64,000 nt of DNA from JBPYFK01 sp051984675 (GTDB lineage Bacteria; Actinomycetota; Actinomycetes; Mycobacteriales; Pseudonocardiaceae), in NCBI GenBank assembly GCA_051984675.1, contig JBPYFK010000020.1, positions 124,001-188,000 of the forward strand. The letters are read 5' to 3'. Position 1 is the stretch's first letter. Each line of letters opens with the position of its first letter. Below, one piece after another: positions 34,677-43,929 of the stretch. The translations under genes and the position numbers were made by a program. The notes under the pieces were generated by a model. That model saw nothing but the letters and a program-made list of their open reading frames with translations, was not told where the DNA came from and searched no databases.

Positions 34677-36344
34677 TCAGCGTTCGCGGCCGTCGAAGCC
34701 CGCGCCGTCGAAGCGCGCGGCGACCGAGTGTGCCGGCGGCGGATCGCTGACGAGCGCGATCACCCGACTTCCGCCCTGACGCTTCGCCTGATACATAGCC
34801 GCGTCCGCCCGGGCAAGCACCTGACTGCTGGACTCCTCGTGGCGCATGGACACCGCGCCGATCGATAACGTCACGCCGCGAGAAAGCGCTTCGGGAAGCT
34901 GCTCAACAGCCTCGACGGCACGTTTCAGCGCCGCCTCGGCGGCGACCAACGTCGCGCCGGGCAGCAACACGACGAACTCGTCCCCGCCGTACCGCGCGAC
35001 CAGGTCGTCCCCGCGTAGCGCGTTTCGCAGCGTGTTGGCGATCACGCGCAACACTTCGTCGCCCTCGGCGTGCGAGCAGCGGTCGTTCACCCCTTTGAAC
35101 CCGTCGAGGTCGACCAGGGCGACCGACAGCGCCATCGACTCGGGGCGGTCCCGCAAGGACTCCAACCGGTCATCCAACGCCCTGCGGTTCGGCAGCCCGG
35201 TCAGTGGATCTTGCAGCGCCTGCCGACTGATCGCGCCGTGCACCCGGCTCAACCGAGCGTGGTCCAGGCGAGTGGTGAGAGTGGCGATCCGGGTCTGCCG
35301 CATGGCCGAAAGCTCGCCTTCGAGTTCCAGCACGTAGTCGTGCAACGCGGCACCAGTGTCAGTGCCTTGCCGTTCGGCGAGTTGGGCGGACTCGCGCACC
35401 AGAGAGATCCGCAACGTCGGCTCGGAAGCGTCGCCATCCAGCTCAGTACGGGTGCGTGCGAGCACCCCCATCGCTTCCTGGACGCGGTTGGCCCGAGCGA
35501 GGCACCGGGCCAACCCGATGGCCACGATGATCTTCTCGCGCGGATGCATCGCATGATTGAGCGAGCGCAGGTTCTCCAGCCGCGTGATGTGCTCAACACT
35601 CGGTCGGGCTAATGCGTGCGCGGCCCCCAGCACGGGTAACTGGTCCGCGGCCGGACGGTCGGATAATCGCGGGAACAGCGATTCCCGCCACGGCCCCTCA
35701 ACGGCGACCCCGATAGCGGACGCGGTCGCGAATCGATCCGTCGCCACCGCATCCTGACCCGACCGCTCCAGCCGCAGCGCCCACCCCAGCAGCATCCGGC
35801 ACCGGTTGATCATGTGCACGGCGATCTCGTGCGGCCCGCCGCTGGCCCGGATTCGGTGATGCGCCCGGCTCATCACCTCGTCGGCCTTCTCGTAGATGCC
35901 GAGTTGGGTGAGAACCAGGCCGATGTCGTTCAACGCGGTCGCCAGCAGCCGTTCCCACGACCGCTGTCCGAGAGAGGGGTCCGGTTTGCGCTCCTCGTCG
36001 AGGATGGCCAGGCCGGACGCGATCTCGCTGAGCGCGCGGTCCTCACTCCCGGCCAGCAGCTCGCGGTGCCCGCGCAGGGCCTGCGCGTCCGCTTCCAGCA
36101 CGACCAGCCCGTGGCGCCGGGTATGCGCGAGCAGCTCGTCCAGCAACCGGTCCGCCGAACGCGCGAACTCGGGAGTCGCCAGGCGCATCGATGCGCAGTT
36201 GCGCAGGAGCTGGGCCACGACCCACGGTTCACCCCGATGCCGTGCCTCAGCCAACAGTTCGTCGGCGTCCCGGATCGTGACGCGCTGGGCATCGGTGTCG
36301 CTGTGCTGACCAATCGCGTTGAGTTCGCGCGAACGGCCCACCAA
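34677..36344 (-). CDS. GGDEF-domain protein, probable diguanylate cyclase
   Basis: About 555 aa, soluble. Roughly 380 N-terminal residues are helical and TPR-like (LNDIGLVLTQLGIYEKADEV, ALARPSVEHITRLENLR), then a coiled segment leads to a GGDEF domain. It opens LQDPLTGLPNRRALDDRL and carries ARYGGDEFVVLLPG intact. An RGDD five residues before it fits the RxxD product-inhibition site. Synthesis of c-di-GMP is therefore expected, with the TPR part as sensor. TTG 36344 or GTG 36341 are plausible starts; the frame runs back through tRNA-Gln, so the earlier ~80 codons are not all coding. Confidence 0.85.
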   Translation of the reverse strand: MVGRSRELNAIGQHSDTDAQRVTIRDADELLAEARHRGEPWVVAQLLRNCASMRLATPEFARSADRLLDELLAHTRRHGLVVLEADAQALRGHRELLAGSEDRALSEIASGLAILDEERKPDPSLGQRSWERLLATALNDIGLVLTQLGIYEKADEVMSRAHHRIRASGGPHEIAVHMINRCRMLLGWALRLERSGQDAVATDRFATASAIGVAVEGPWRESLFPRLSDRPAADQLPVLGAAHALARPSVEHITRLENLRSLNHAMHPREKIIVAIGLARCLARANRVQEAMGVLARTRTELDGDASEPTLRISLVRESAQLAERQGTDTGAALHDYVLELEGELSAMRQTRIATLTTRLDHARLSRVHGAISRQALQDPLTGLPNRRALDDRLESLRDRPESMALSVALVDLDGFKGVNDRCSHAEGDEVLRVIANTLRNALRGDDLVARYGGDEFVVLLPGATLVAAEAALKRAVEAVEQLPEALSRGVTLSIGAVSMRHEESSSQVLARADAAMYQAKRQGGSRVIALVSDPPPAHSVAARFDGAGFDGRER

Positions 36345-36505
36345 CCAGGCGTCCGAGACGTCGGTCAGCGAGGTCGCTGAGGCTTCGCGTATCTCAACCG
36401 TGTGGTCGCGCAGCGGCCCATACCCCCTGTCAGCGTCCTCGACCCGGCAGCCCGGTCGGGGACCCGGCTGGGCGGTCAACGTCGGTTTCCCGGGAAGACC
36501 GGCTG

Positions 36506-36576
36506 CTCCGCCGCCAGGATTCGAACCTGGACCATCGGAACCAAAATCCGAGGTGCTGCCTTTACACCACGGCGGA
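36506..36576 (-). tRNA. tRNA-Gln (UUG)
   Basis: 71 nt. Acceptor TCCGCCG/CGGCGGA, discriminator G as usual for Gln; anticodon stem TCGGA/TCCGA with loop TTTTGGT gives anticodon TTG; T arm CCAGG-TTCGAAT-CCTGG. Confidence 0.96.
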
Positions 36577-37035
36577 ACGAGCGGCATCGGTACTCCGACA
36601 CACCCGCGGGGTGCGCCCGGTGCTGCCGCGGGAAGAGCTTACCGATCAGTTCCCGTCGCTGCTGCCGCCCAGACGACATGGTGGCATGCGCGTCCAGAGC
36701 TGTTGATGTCGGCCGTCTGAAGCGATCGCCGCGATGCCGTGGTCCGCCGCTGAGTGTGATCCGCACGCTTGTACGACGAACCAAGATCTCGCCCCGGTTT
36801 CGTACCGGTCTCGAAATAACCCGTTTCGAGTATCGTCACCCGTGGCGCGCTTGTGGCCTTCATCGCGTCCGGTTCGCCGACGCGGGGGTGCCAATCGAGT
36901 GCGCTACAACTTACGCTGTCGTAGGTTACGGTACCGTAGCCACAACCCCGGCACCTGCAACCTGGCGTGCGGGAGTCCTGGGCATCGCCCCGGAACTCGC
37001 GGGCCAGTCCCCACCGAACCTGTCGAGGTAGATGG
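36577..37035. other. intergenic region tRNA-Gln / desaturase (459 bp)
   Basis: Holds the tRNA promoter and the desaturase promoter with tandem operators at 36911-36939. No other gene supported. Confidence 0.5.
36911..36939 (+). promoter_or_regulatory. tandem operator repeats upstream of the desaturase gene
   Basis: Two 14-bp dyads, TTACGCTGTCGTAG (36911-36924) and TTACGGTACCGTAG (36926-36939), separated by one base; shared pattern TTACG-N4-CGTAG. The second contains a perfect 12-bp palindrome. Their 15-bp period puts two dimers side by side on DNA. A TetR-type fatty-acid sensor is the likely binder (inference). Confidence 0.6.
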
Positions 37036-38004
37036 ATGACCACAGCAACCACTACAGAGCCCCAGAGCGCTGAGGACACGAACTCCGGCGCCAAACCCTT
37101 GACCAGCGGGCAGCGCTCGCCGATCGCACACGTCTCCGTGTACGTATTCGTTCTCCTTCCCCTCGTGGCACTCATCGCGGCGGTGCCGGCGGCCTGGGGT
37201 TGGGGACTCGGCCCATTGGACGTGGGGCTGGCCGTCGCGTTCTACACGATCAGTGGCCTCGGGGTGACCGTAGGGTTCCACCGGTACTTCACCCACGGCT
37301 CGTTCAAGACGAAGCGGGCCATCGGGTTCGCGCTGGCGGTCGCCGGGATGAGCGCGGTGCAGGGACCGGTGCTCAACTGGGTGGCCGACCACCGGCGCCA
37401 TCACGCCTATTCCGACCGGGAAGGTGACCCGCACTCGCCGTGGCGATTCGGGAGTTCACCGGCGGCGCTGGCGAAGGGCTTCTGGCACGCGCACATGGGG
37501 TGGCTGTTCGGACGCGACATCACCAACGTCGCGCGCTTTGCCCCAGACCTGCTCAAGGACCGGCTGCTGATGCGGACCAACAGCCTGTTCTGGCTGTGGA
37601 CCGTGCTGACGTTCATCGTGCCGGCGATCCTGGGCGGCTTGCTCAGCTGGTCCTGGTGGGGGGCAGCGACCGCGCTGTTCTGGGCCGGGCTGGTACGCGT
37701 GTCTTTGCTGCACCATGTCACCTGGTCGGTCAACTCGATCTGCCACATGATCGGCGAGCGGCCCTTCCGCAGCCGCGACCGCGCGGCGAACTTCTGGCCG
37801 CTGGCGATCGTGTCGTTCGGCGAATCCTGGCACAACTCGCACCACGCCGACCCGACCTGCGCGCGCCACGGCGTAATGCGCGGTCAGCTCGACATTTCCG
37901 CACGCGTGATCTGGACGCTGGAGAAGCTCGGATGGGCTTGGAAGGTCCGGTGGCCCAACGCGAAGCGGTTGGCGCGTATCTCCGTCACCGAGTCCGCCAG
38001 CTGA
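37036..38004 (+). CDS. acyl-CoA/acyl-lipid delta-9 fatty-acid desaturase
   Basis: 322 aa integral membrane di-iron desaturase. Three histidine boxes are intact: HRYFTH, HRRHH (in VADHRRHHAYSD) and HNSHH (SWHNSHHADP). Several membrane spans surround them, e.g. VYVFVLLPLVALIAAVPAAW. Introduces a cis double bond into stearoyl- or palmitoyl-type chains using O2 and an electron donor, which is not encoded next door. ATG 37036 has GAGG 7 nt upstream. Tandem operators in its promoter indicate dedicated regulation. Confidence 0.93.
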   Translation: MTTATTTEPQSAEDTNSGAKPLTSGQRSPIAHVSVYVFVLLPLVALIAAVPAAWGWGLGPLDVGLAVAFYTISGLGVTVGFHRYFTHGSFKTKRAIGFALAVAGMSAVQGPVLNWVADHRRHHAYSDREGDPHSPWRFGSSPAALAKGFWHAHMGWLFGRDITNVARFAPDLLKDRLLMRTNSLFWLWTVLTFIVPAILGGLLSWSWWGAATALFWAGLVRVSLLHHVTWSVNSICHMIGERPFRSRDRAANFWPLAIVSFGESWHNSHHADPTCARHGVMRGQLDISARVIWTLEKLGWAWKVRWPNAKRLARISVTESAS

Positions 38005-38031
38005 CCTCCTGGGCAAACACTCGCGGGACGC

Positions 38032-39066
38032 TCAGCTCAACCAACGCTGAGGCGCGGAGCGAAGCAACTGCTCGGCTTGGCCGGCGATCTCGGTGACGAG
38101 GTCGCCGGCCGAGCGCACGTCGGTGATGAGGTCGATCGCTTCACCAGCCCACACGATCGCGTTCTCGGGATCTCCCCGGTCCTGTGCGGCCTGGAACGCC
38201 TGCCGCTGCGCGCGGTCGCCGGCGAGTGCGTCGTCGTGACCACGCCACTGGCGAAGGAACTGATTCTCGAGCGACCGGCCGGTGTATCCGGCGGGCCAGT
38301 CCAGGCCCCTGGCGACGTCGAACAGGCGCGTGCGCACGGTGTCGTCCCCGGCGGCCCCGGTCAGCCGTGCCTTGATACCCGGGGGTGCCAGGGACTCATG
38401 CGTGGCCTGCATGCGGGTGCCGATCAGGGCGCCCTGGGCACCAAGCATCAGGACGGCCGCGAGCCCGCGGCCGTCGACGATCCCGCCAGCGGCCAGCACC
38501 GGGGTGTTGGGCGCGGCCTCCACGACCGCGGAGACCAGCGGGAGAGTTGACCGGCTTCCGCCGTGGCCGCCGGCTTCCGTGCCTTGCGCGACGATGACGT
38601 CGGCTTCAACCTCAAGCGCCTGCCGGGCTTCGGCGAGGGTGGTCACCTGGCAGATCAAGCGGGCGCCGGCTTCCTTCACTGCCGCGGCGAACCGGTCCGG
38701 CGCGCCGAACGACAGCATCACCGCGTCTGGTTGGTAGGTGAGCGCGAGGTCGAGGGCCGCACGGCTGGCTTTCCATGTGATCAGGCCGAGTCCCCACGGG
38801 GGCGCTGCCGTCGTGGTCACTTCGGTGTCGGTGTCGGTGGCGGTGGCCGTGCCGGTCGCACTGGTTGCCCCGATCCTCCCGGTCACGGTGTCAAGCTGGT
38901 AGGCCAACCAGTCCAGATCCGTGGCGTAGCCTCCACCGACCAGGCCCAAGCCGCCGCTGGTGGACACGGCCGCCGCCAGGGCTCCGCCGGCCACGCCGGC
39001 CATCGGCGCCGACGCGACGGGACAGCGGAGGCCGAACAAGTCGCTGAACGCGGATCGGATGCCCAT
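38032..39066 (-). CDS. nitronate monooxygenase family (FMN-dependent) oxidoreductase
   Basis: 344 aa TIM-barrel flavoprotein. FGLRCPVASAPMAGVAGG at the N-terminus, the FMN segments AQGTEAGGHGG and AAGGIVDGRGLAAVLMLGAQ, and IGTRMQATHES are typical of nitronate monooxygenase/2-nitropropane dioxygenase relatives. Oxidises alkyl nitronates in studied members; the physiological substrate here is unknown. A low-complexity insertion (ATGTATATDTDTEVTTTA) near residues 90-108 comes from a 6-bp tandem repeat around 38820-38860. Convergent with the desaturase. Confidence 0.85.
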   Translation of the reverse strand: MGIRSAFSDLFGLRCPVASAPMAGVAGGALAAAVSTSGGLGLVGGGYATDLDWLAYQLDTVTGRIGATSATGTATATDTDTEVTTTAAPPWGLGLITWKASRAALDLALTYQPDAVMLSFGAPDRFAAAVKEAGARLICQVTTLAEARQALEVEADVIVAQGTEAGGHGGSRSTLPLVSAVVEAAPNTPVLAAGGIVDGRGLAAVLMLGAQGALIGTRMQATHESLAPPGIKARLTGAAGDDTVRTRLFDVARGLDWPAGYTGRSLENQFLRQWRGHDDALAGDRAQRQAFQAAQDRGDPENAIVWAGEAIDLITDVRSAGDLVTEIAGQAEQLLRSAPQRWLS

Positions 39067-39402
39067 GATCGCGGTCCTAGCACGCGGCGTTTCCTGCGCA
39101 CAACTGAGCGGGCCCCACCGGTTTTCACCGCCTCCTCCCAACACCGAGATCACCCGGTCACCGTTCAAGTGAGAGTCTCTGGCCGTGAGTAAATTCACAC
39201 ATGCACGGCGGTACCATCGGGGCTGTCGGAGGCGCCGAGCCCGGACACCGGGGCACTGGAACAGAGGGGTTGGTCCGCCGGTTACCCTTCACCCGCTTGG
39301 ACGCCACGACGACGTGCACCAGTTGTGCTCGCCGCAGCGGCACTCGGCGGGGAAACCCCTCGAGCCCTCGGCGACCCGCTTCGAGACCTAGGGAGAGCGT
39401 TG
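39067..39402. other. divergent region NMO / glmU (336 bp)
   Basis: No gene supported. A dyad GTGAGTAAATTCAC near 39185 is a possible operator for the NMO gene. Confidence 0.4.
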
Positions 39403-40905
39403 ATGCTCCAGGGCGAAACCGCCCGCCCGTCTTCCAGCGGCAGTCCCGCAGCCGTGAGCAGCATCGTGCTCGCGGCAGGGGAAGGGACGAGGATGCGCTC
39501 GGCTACGCCGAAGGTCCTCCACCGCTTGGCCGGACGACCGCTGGTCGAGCACGCGGTCCGCGCGGTCGCCGGCATCGACCCGGACAACCTGGTCGTGGTG
39601 GTCGGGCACGGCAAGGAGGCCGTCAGCGATCACTTGGCCGAACTCGCCGCCGGGTTGAACCGGCACATCTGGCCCGCCACCCAGGACAAGCAGTTCGGCA
39701 CCGGCCACGCCGTCTCGTGCGGACTCGCTGAACTGCCCGCCACGCTGACCGGAACAGTGCTGGTCACCTACGGTGATGTTCCGCTGCTCGACGCCGAGAC
39801 GCTCAGCGGGCTGCTGGCCGAGCATCGAGAATCAGGCAACGCGGTCACGGTGCTGTCCTCGGTCGTCGACGACCCGAGCGGTTATGGCCGGCTGCTGCGG
39901 GACGCGAACGGGCACGTGACAGGCATCGTCGAGCAGAAGGACGCCACCGACGAGCAACTCAGCATCACCGAGATCAACTCTGGGGTCTACGCGTTTGACG
40001 CCGAGGTGCTCGCGGATGCGCTGTCTCGACTGTCCACCGACAACGTGCAGGGCGAGCTGTATCTGACCGATGTGCTGTCGATCGCTCGCGGCGACGGTCA
40101 CCACGTGGGCGCCCTGGTGTGCGCGGACCCCTGGTTGGTGGAAGGCGTCAACGACCGGATTCAGCTGGCCCGGCTGGGGGCGGAACTCAACCGCCGCCTG
40201 CTCACCGGTTGGATGCGCGAAGGCGTCACGATCACCGACCCCAGCTCAGTGTGGGTGGACTGCGATGTCCACCTGGCACGGGACGTGGTGCTGGAGCCGG
40301 GCGTGCAGCTACGCGCCGGCACTACGGTCGGCGAGGGAGCACTGATCGGCCCGGACACCACGCTTTCGCAGTGCGCCGTTCACGAGCAGGCAAGCGTCGT
40401 GCGGAGCCACTGCGAAGGTGCGGAGATCGGCCCGGGCGCATCGGTGGGGCCGTTCGCTTACCTGCGCAGTGGGGCACGGCTGGCACCGCAGTCGAAGGTC
40501 GGCACGTTCGTGGAGGTCAAGAACGCGTCTGTCGGCACGGGTACTAAAGTGCCGCATCTGACCTACGTCGGAGATGCGACCATCGGCGAACACAGCAACA
40601 TCGGTGCCGCCACGGTCTTCGTCAACTACGACGGTGTGGCCAAGCACCACACGGTGATCGGCTCGCATGCCCGCACGGGCGCGGACAACATGTTCGTCGC
40701 ACCGGTTGAAGTGGGTGACGGTGCTTACACCGCAGCGGGATCAGTCATCACACAAGATGTCCCACCGGGCGCGATGGCTGTCGCGCGCGGGAGGCAACGC
40801 AACATTGAGGGCTGGGTGGCCCGGCGCCGCCCGGACACGGCCGCGGACCAGGCCGCACAGCGGGCACTGGCCGACCAGGAAACAACCACCAAGCCGAGCG
40901 AGTGA
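39403..40905 (+). CDS. glmU: bifunctional GlcN-1-P acetyltransferase / GlcNAc-1-P uridylyltransferase
   Basis: 500 aa. Makes UDP-GlcNAc for peptidoglycan and other glycans. The N-terminal uridylyltransferase has SIVLAAGEGTRMRSATPKVL and VTYGDVPLLD. The C-terminal left-handed beta-helix acetyltransferase has hexapeptide repeats (VGPFAYLRSGARL, FVEVKNASVGTG, NYDGVAKHHTVIG). An extra ~17 N-terminal residues precede the catalytic fold. GGGAG lies 7 nt before ATG 39403. Operon with prs, 32 bp downstream. Confidence 0.96.
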   Translation: MLQGETARPSSSGSPAAVSSIVLAAGEGTRMRSATPKVLHRLAGRPLVEHAVRAVAGIDPDNLVVVVGHGKEAVSDHLAELAAGLNRHIWPATQDKQFGTGHAVSCGLAELPATLTGTVLVTYGDVPLLDAETLSGLLAEHRESGNAVTVLSSVVDDPSGYGRLLRDANGHVTGIVEQKDATDEQLSITEINSGVYAFDAEVLADALSRLSTDNVQGELYLTDVLSIARGDGHHVGALVCADPWLVEGVNDRIQLARLGAELNRRLLTGWMREGVTITDPSSVWVDCDVHLARDVVLEPGVQLRAGTTVGEGALIGPDTTLSQCAVHEQASVVRSHCEGAEIGPGASVGPFAYLRSGARLAPQSKVGTFVEVKNASVGTGTKVPHLTYVGDATIGEHSNIGAATVFVNYDGVAKHHTVIGSHARTGADNMFVAPVEVGDGAYTAAGSVITQDVPPGAMAVARGRQRNIEGWVARRRPDTAADQAAQRALADQETTTKPSE

Positions 40906-40937
40906 CATCCAATGACGGGTGTTAACGGGGAGGGACG

Positions 40938-41924
40938 ATGACCGTGAGTGCCATGTCTGCGACCCCGAAGAAGAGCCTCAAGCTCTTCTCCGGCCGCAGT
41001 CACCCGGAACTTGCCGAGGAGGTGGCCAAGCAACTCGACGTGACGGTCACGCCCCAGGCGGCTTACCAGTTCGCCAACGGCGAGATCTTCGTCCGCTACG
41101 AGGAGTCGGTGCGTGGTTGCGACGCGTTCGTGATCCAGTCGCATTGCGACCCGATCAACGACTCGATCATGGAACAGCTGATCATGGTGGACGCGCTCAA
41201 GCGTGCCAGCGCGAAGCGCATCACCGTGGTCATGCCGTTCTACGGCTACGCCCGCCAGGACAAGAAGCACAAGGGCCGGGAGCCGATCTCCGCGCGGCTG
41301 ATGGCCGACCTGTTCAAGACTGCCGGCGCGGACCGGATCATGACGGTGGACCTGCACACCGATCAGATCCAGGGCTACTTCGACGGTCCAGTGGACCACC
41401 TGCTGGCGCAGACGGTGCTGTCGGACTACATCCGGGAGACCTACGCCGCTGAGAACATCACGGTCGTGTCCCCGGACTCCGGTCGGGTGCGCGTCGCCGA
41501 GAAGTGGGCCGACAACCTCGGTGGGACGCCGCTGGCGTTCATCCACAAGACCCGTGACCCCAGCAAGCCCAACCAGGTGGTCGCCAACCGTGTCGTCGGC
41601 GACGTCGAGGGCCGGCTGTGTGTGCTGGTGGACGACATGATCGACACTGGCGGCACGATCACCAAGGCCACCGAGCAGCTGCTGGAGTCCGGTGCGAAGG
41701 ACGTCATCATCGCCGCGACGCACGGTGTGCTGTCGGGTCCGGCGGTGGAGCGCCTGTCCAACTGCGGCGCCAGGGAGGTCGTGCTGACCAATACGCTGCC
41801 GATCCCGGACGACCGGCGATTCCCCACGCTGACGGTGCTGTCGATCGGCCCGCTGGTGGCCCGCTGCATCCACGAGGTGTTCGAGGACGGTTCAGTGACC
41901 AGCTTGTTCAACGGCAACGCCTGA
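40938..41924 (+). CDS. prs: ribose-phosphate pyrophosphokinase (PRPP synthetase)
   Basis: 328 aa. Transfers pyrophosphate from ATP to ribose-5-phosphate; PRPP feeds nucleotides, His, Trp and, in actinobacteria, decaprenyl-phosphoryl-arabinose. MPFYGYARQDKKHKGREPIS is the catalytic flexible loop region, VDLHTDQIQGYF follows, and VLVDDMIDTGGTITKAT is the PRPP loop. GGAGGG precedes ATG. Followed by an inverted-repeat unit and a strong terminator. Confidence 0.97.
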   Translation: MTVSAMSATPKKSLKLFSGRSHPELAEEVAKQLDVTVTPQAAYQFANGEIFVRYEESVRGCDAFVIQSHCDPINDSIMEQLIMVDALKRASAKRITVVMPFYGYARQDKKHKGREPISARLMADLFKTAGADRIMTVDLHTDQIQGYFDGPVDHLLAQTVLSDYIRETYAAENITVVSPDSGRVRVAEKWADNLGGTPLAFIHKTRDPSKPNQVVANRVVGDVEGRLCVLVDDMIDTGGTITKATEQLLESGAKDVIIAATHGVLSGPAVERLSNCGAREVVLTNTLPIPDDRRFPTLTVLSIGPLVARCIHEVFEDGSVTSLFNGNA

Positions 41925-41954
41925 GGACTGCGGTCGGCGTAGAGCCGTGTTGTG

Positions 41955-42047
41955 GTGAAAGACGCGTTCACTGCGTTCCTGCGGTGAACGCGTCTTTCAC
42001 GGCTAAGCAGTCAACTGGCGGCCGGGTGCAGTGAACGACGCGTTCAC
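41955..42047. repeat. inverted-repeat unit plus an extra core
   Basis: GTGAAAGACGCGTTCAC (41955-41971) and its exact reverse complement GTGAACGCGTCTTTCAC (41984-42000), 12 bp apart, then an extra A-like GTGAACGACGCGTTCAC (42031-42047). The change from consensus in the first arm is matched in the second. Confidence 0.9.
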
Positions 42048-42091
42048 TGCACACCAAGCCCCAACTGCCGCCCCAACCCCCACACCATGCG

Positions 42092-42136
42092 AAGGCCCCG
42101 ATCACTGCACCCACAGGGTCGAGTGATCGGGGCCTT
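42092..42136. terminator. bidirectional terminator between prs and the nitroreductase gene
   Basis: Perfect 15-bp inverted repeat AAGGCCCCGATCACT with a 15-nt loop. The A-rich start and T-rich end make it a good intrinsic terminator in both directions. Confidence 0.85.
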
Positions 42137-42191
42137 TCGTGAGCTGGTCCCGGCTGGACCTGACACGACGCCGGTATGGCGTCTGAGCGCG

Positions 42192-42803
42192 TCACACGGT
42201 GGTGACGACGTCCTGGTAGTCCAGTCGCGGCAGCCGGTCGAACCACGGGCTCGGGCCGGGCTTGCCGATGTTGACCACGACCAGGACCTGCTGCTTGCCG
42301 TCCGGGAAGAACTCCTTGTTCACGCCGTTCGGGTCGAACCCGGTCATGGGGCCAGCGGCTAACCCGGCGGCGCGGACACCGAGGATGAAGTAGCCGACCT
42401 GCAGCGTCGCGTTGAGCTTCGCGTTCTGCTCACGGAAGCCGTCGTCGGCGAAGATGTCCTTGGCGTCGGGCTTGATCGGGAAGACCTCGGGCAGCCTCTC
42501 GTGGAACTCGGTGTCCGCCGCGAGGATCGCCACCAGCGGAGCCTGCTCCGTCTTCGGCCGGTTGCCCTCCATCATGTGCGGCAGCAGCCGCTGCTTGCCC
42601 TCGTCGGAACGCACCAGCACCACGCGCAGGGGCTGCTGGTTCATCGACGTCGGTCCCCACTTGACGAGGTCGTAGATCGCCTTGACCTGCTCGTCGGAGA
42701 CCGGTTCGTCGCTGAAGGTGTTCGCGGTACGCGCTTCACGGAACAGCAGGTCCTGCGCCTGGTCGTCCAGGACCAGGTTAGGTGTCTGATCCGGTGCAGT
42801 CAT
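42192..42803 (-). CDS. nitroreductase family protein (RutE/HadB-like)
   Basis: 203 aa FMN-dependent NAD(P)H oxidoreductase. REARTANTFSDEPVSDEQV and WGPTSMNQQPLRVVLVRS are the FMN-binding start; GFDPNGVNKEFFP occurs near the end. Best resembles the malonic-semialdehyde-reductase branch, but no pyrimidine-degradation genes are nearby, so a general reductase role is equally possible. GAGGAA precedes ATG by 8 nt. The promoter contains a tandem ATTGAAC motif near 42905. Confidence 0.88.
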   Translation of the reverse strand: MTAPDQTPNLVLDDQAQDLLFREARTANTFSDEPVSDEQVKAIYDLVKWGPTSMNQQPLRVVLVRSDEGKQRLLPHMMEGNRPKTEQAPLVAILAADTEFHERLPEVFPIKPDAKDIFADDGFREQNAKLNATLQVGYFILGVRAAGLAAGPMTGFDPNGVNKEFFPDGKQQVLVVVNIGKPGPSPWFDRLPRLDYQDVVTTV

Positions 42804-43294
42804 CTCTTCGGTTCCTCACCTGTTGTTGAGTCTCTTCGTGCGCCAGTGCCTGGGCTGACGTCGCGCCCCACTGGCAGGAAGTCGCCGCCCGTATCTGGCT
42901 AACAAGATTGAACATTGAACCATTCCGCCGGCGGGTGCCACGGACGTCACAGACGCCGTGCTCGCATTCGAACACGTTCAGCGATCACCCGCCGCATTGT
43001 CCGTATCCCGGAACGCGACCAGCGTGAGGATGCGTCAAGATCCAAGAATCCTACGACCCGATTACCACCACCGTCGCGGTCAGAACTAAACTATTCAGGT
43101 TGCTTCGGCGAGGCTGGGGATTTGCCCGGCGTGATCGACGTGGCGGCTGGTGGCCGTCGGCATGCCGACCGCACATCGGTGCTGGGCACCGGTGGCGCTC
43201 GACACGGTATCGATCGCATGCCGGCTACGAGCCCCGCCGCCGCGAGCCAGTAACCGACTTACGTTCCGCCCGACGCCACTAGGAGTGCATCACC
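42804..43294. other. divergent region nitroreductase / rplY (491 bp)
   Basis: No ORF with a convincing start. An A+T-rich patch around 43080-43100 (AACTAAACTATTCAGG) may hold the rplY promoter, leaving a ~190-nt leader. Tandem ATTGAAC near 42905 may be an operator for the nitroreductase gene. Confidence 0.4.
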
Positions 43295-43912
43295 GTGTCC
43301 GAAGTACGTCTCACCGTCGAACCGCGCACCGAGTTCGGCAAAGGTGCCGCGCGCCGCACCCGCCGCGCGGGGAAGATCCCCGCGGTGCTCTACGGTCACG
43401 GCTCTGACCCCAAGCACCTGTCCCTGCCCGCTGTGGAGTTCGCCCGCGCGGTCCGCGATCATGGCCACAACGCCGTGCTGACGCTGGACGTGGCGGGCAG
43501 CGCCCCCGAGCTGGCACTGACCAAGACCATCACCACGCACCCGATCAAGAACTACATCGAGCACGTGGACCTGTTGCTGGTCAAGCGCGGTGAGAAGGTC
43601 ACCGTCAGTGTGCCGCTGGTGATCAACGGCGAGGCTGGCCCGGGGAGCCTGATCACCCAGGAGTACACCGAGATCCAGGTCGAGGCCGACGCGCTGCACA
43701 TCCCGGAGCAGCTGGAGATCTCCGTCGAAGGCTTGGAGGTCGGCACCCAGCTGCACGCCTCGGACATCGTGCTGCCGCGCAACGTCACGTTGCAGACCGA
43801 CCCGGAGGCCCTGGTCGTGAACGTCGCCGAGGCCCCGTCCCAGGAGGCCATGGAGGCCGAGATCGAGGCGCCGGCTGCTGAGGAGACCGCTGAGGAAGCC
43901 GCCGAGTCCTGA
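43295..43912 (+). CDS. rplY: 50S ribosomal protein L25/general stress protein Ctc
   Basis: 205 aa, long (TL5/CTC) form that binds 5S rRNA. The N-terminal L25 domain is EVRLTVEPRTEFGKGAARRT to DLLLVKRGEKVTV; a beta domain follows, and the acidic tail is Glu/Ala-rich. GTG start with AGGAG 9 nt upstream. The pth gene follows after a strong hairpin. Confidence 0.95.
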   Translation: MSEVRLTVEPRTEFGKGAARRTRRAGKIPAVLYGHGSDPKHLSLPAVEFARAVRDHGHNAVLTLDVAGSAPELALTKTITTHPIKNYIEHVDLLLVKRGEKVTVSVPLVINGEAGPGSLITQEYTEIQVEADALHIPEQLEISVEGLEVGTQLHASDIVLPRNVTLQTDPEALVVNVAEAPSQEAMEAEIEAPAAEETAEEAAES

Positions 43913-43929
43913 TCTGATGACGTCGGGCA

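Noticed and set aside
36345..36587. N-terminal extension of the GGDEF gene running through tRNA-Gln
   Set aside because: The frame is open by chance across the tRNA; real starts are taken downstream of it.
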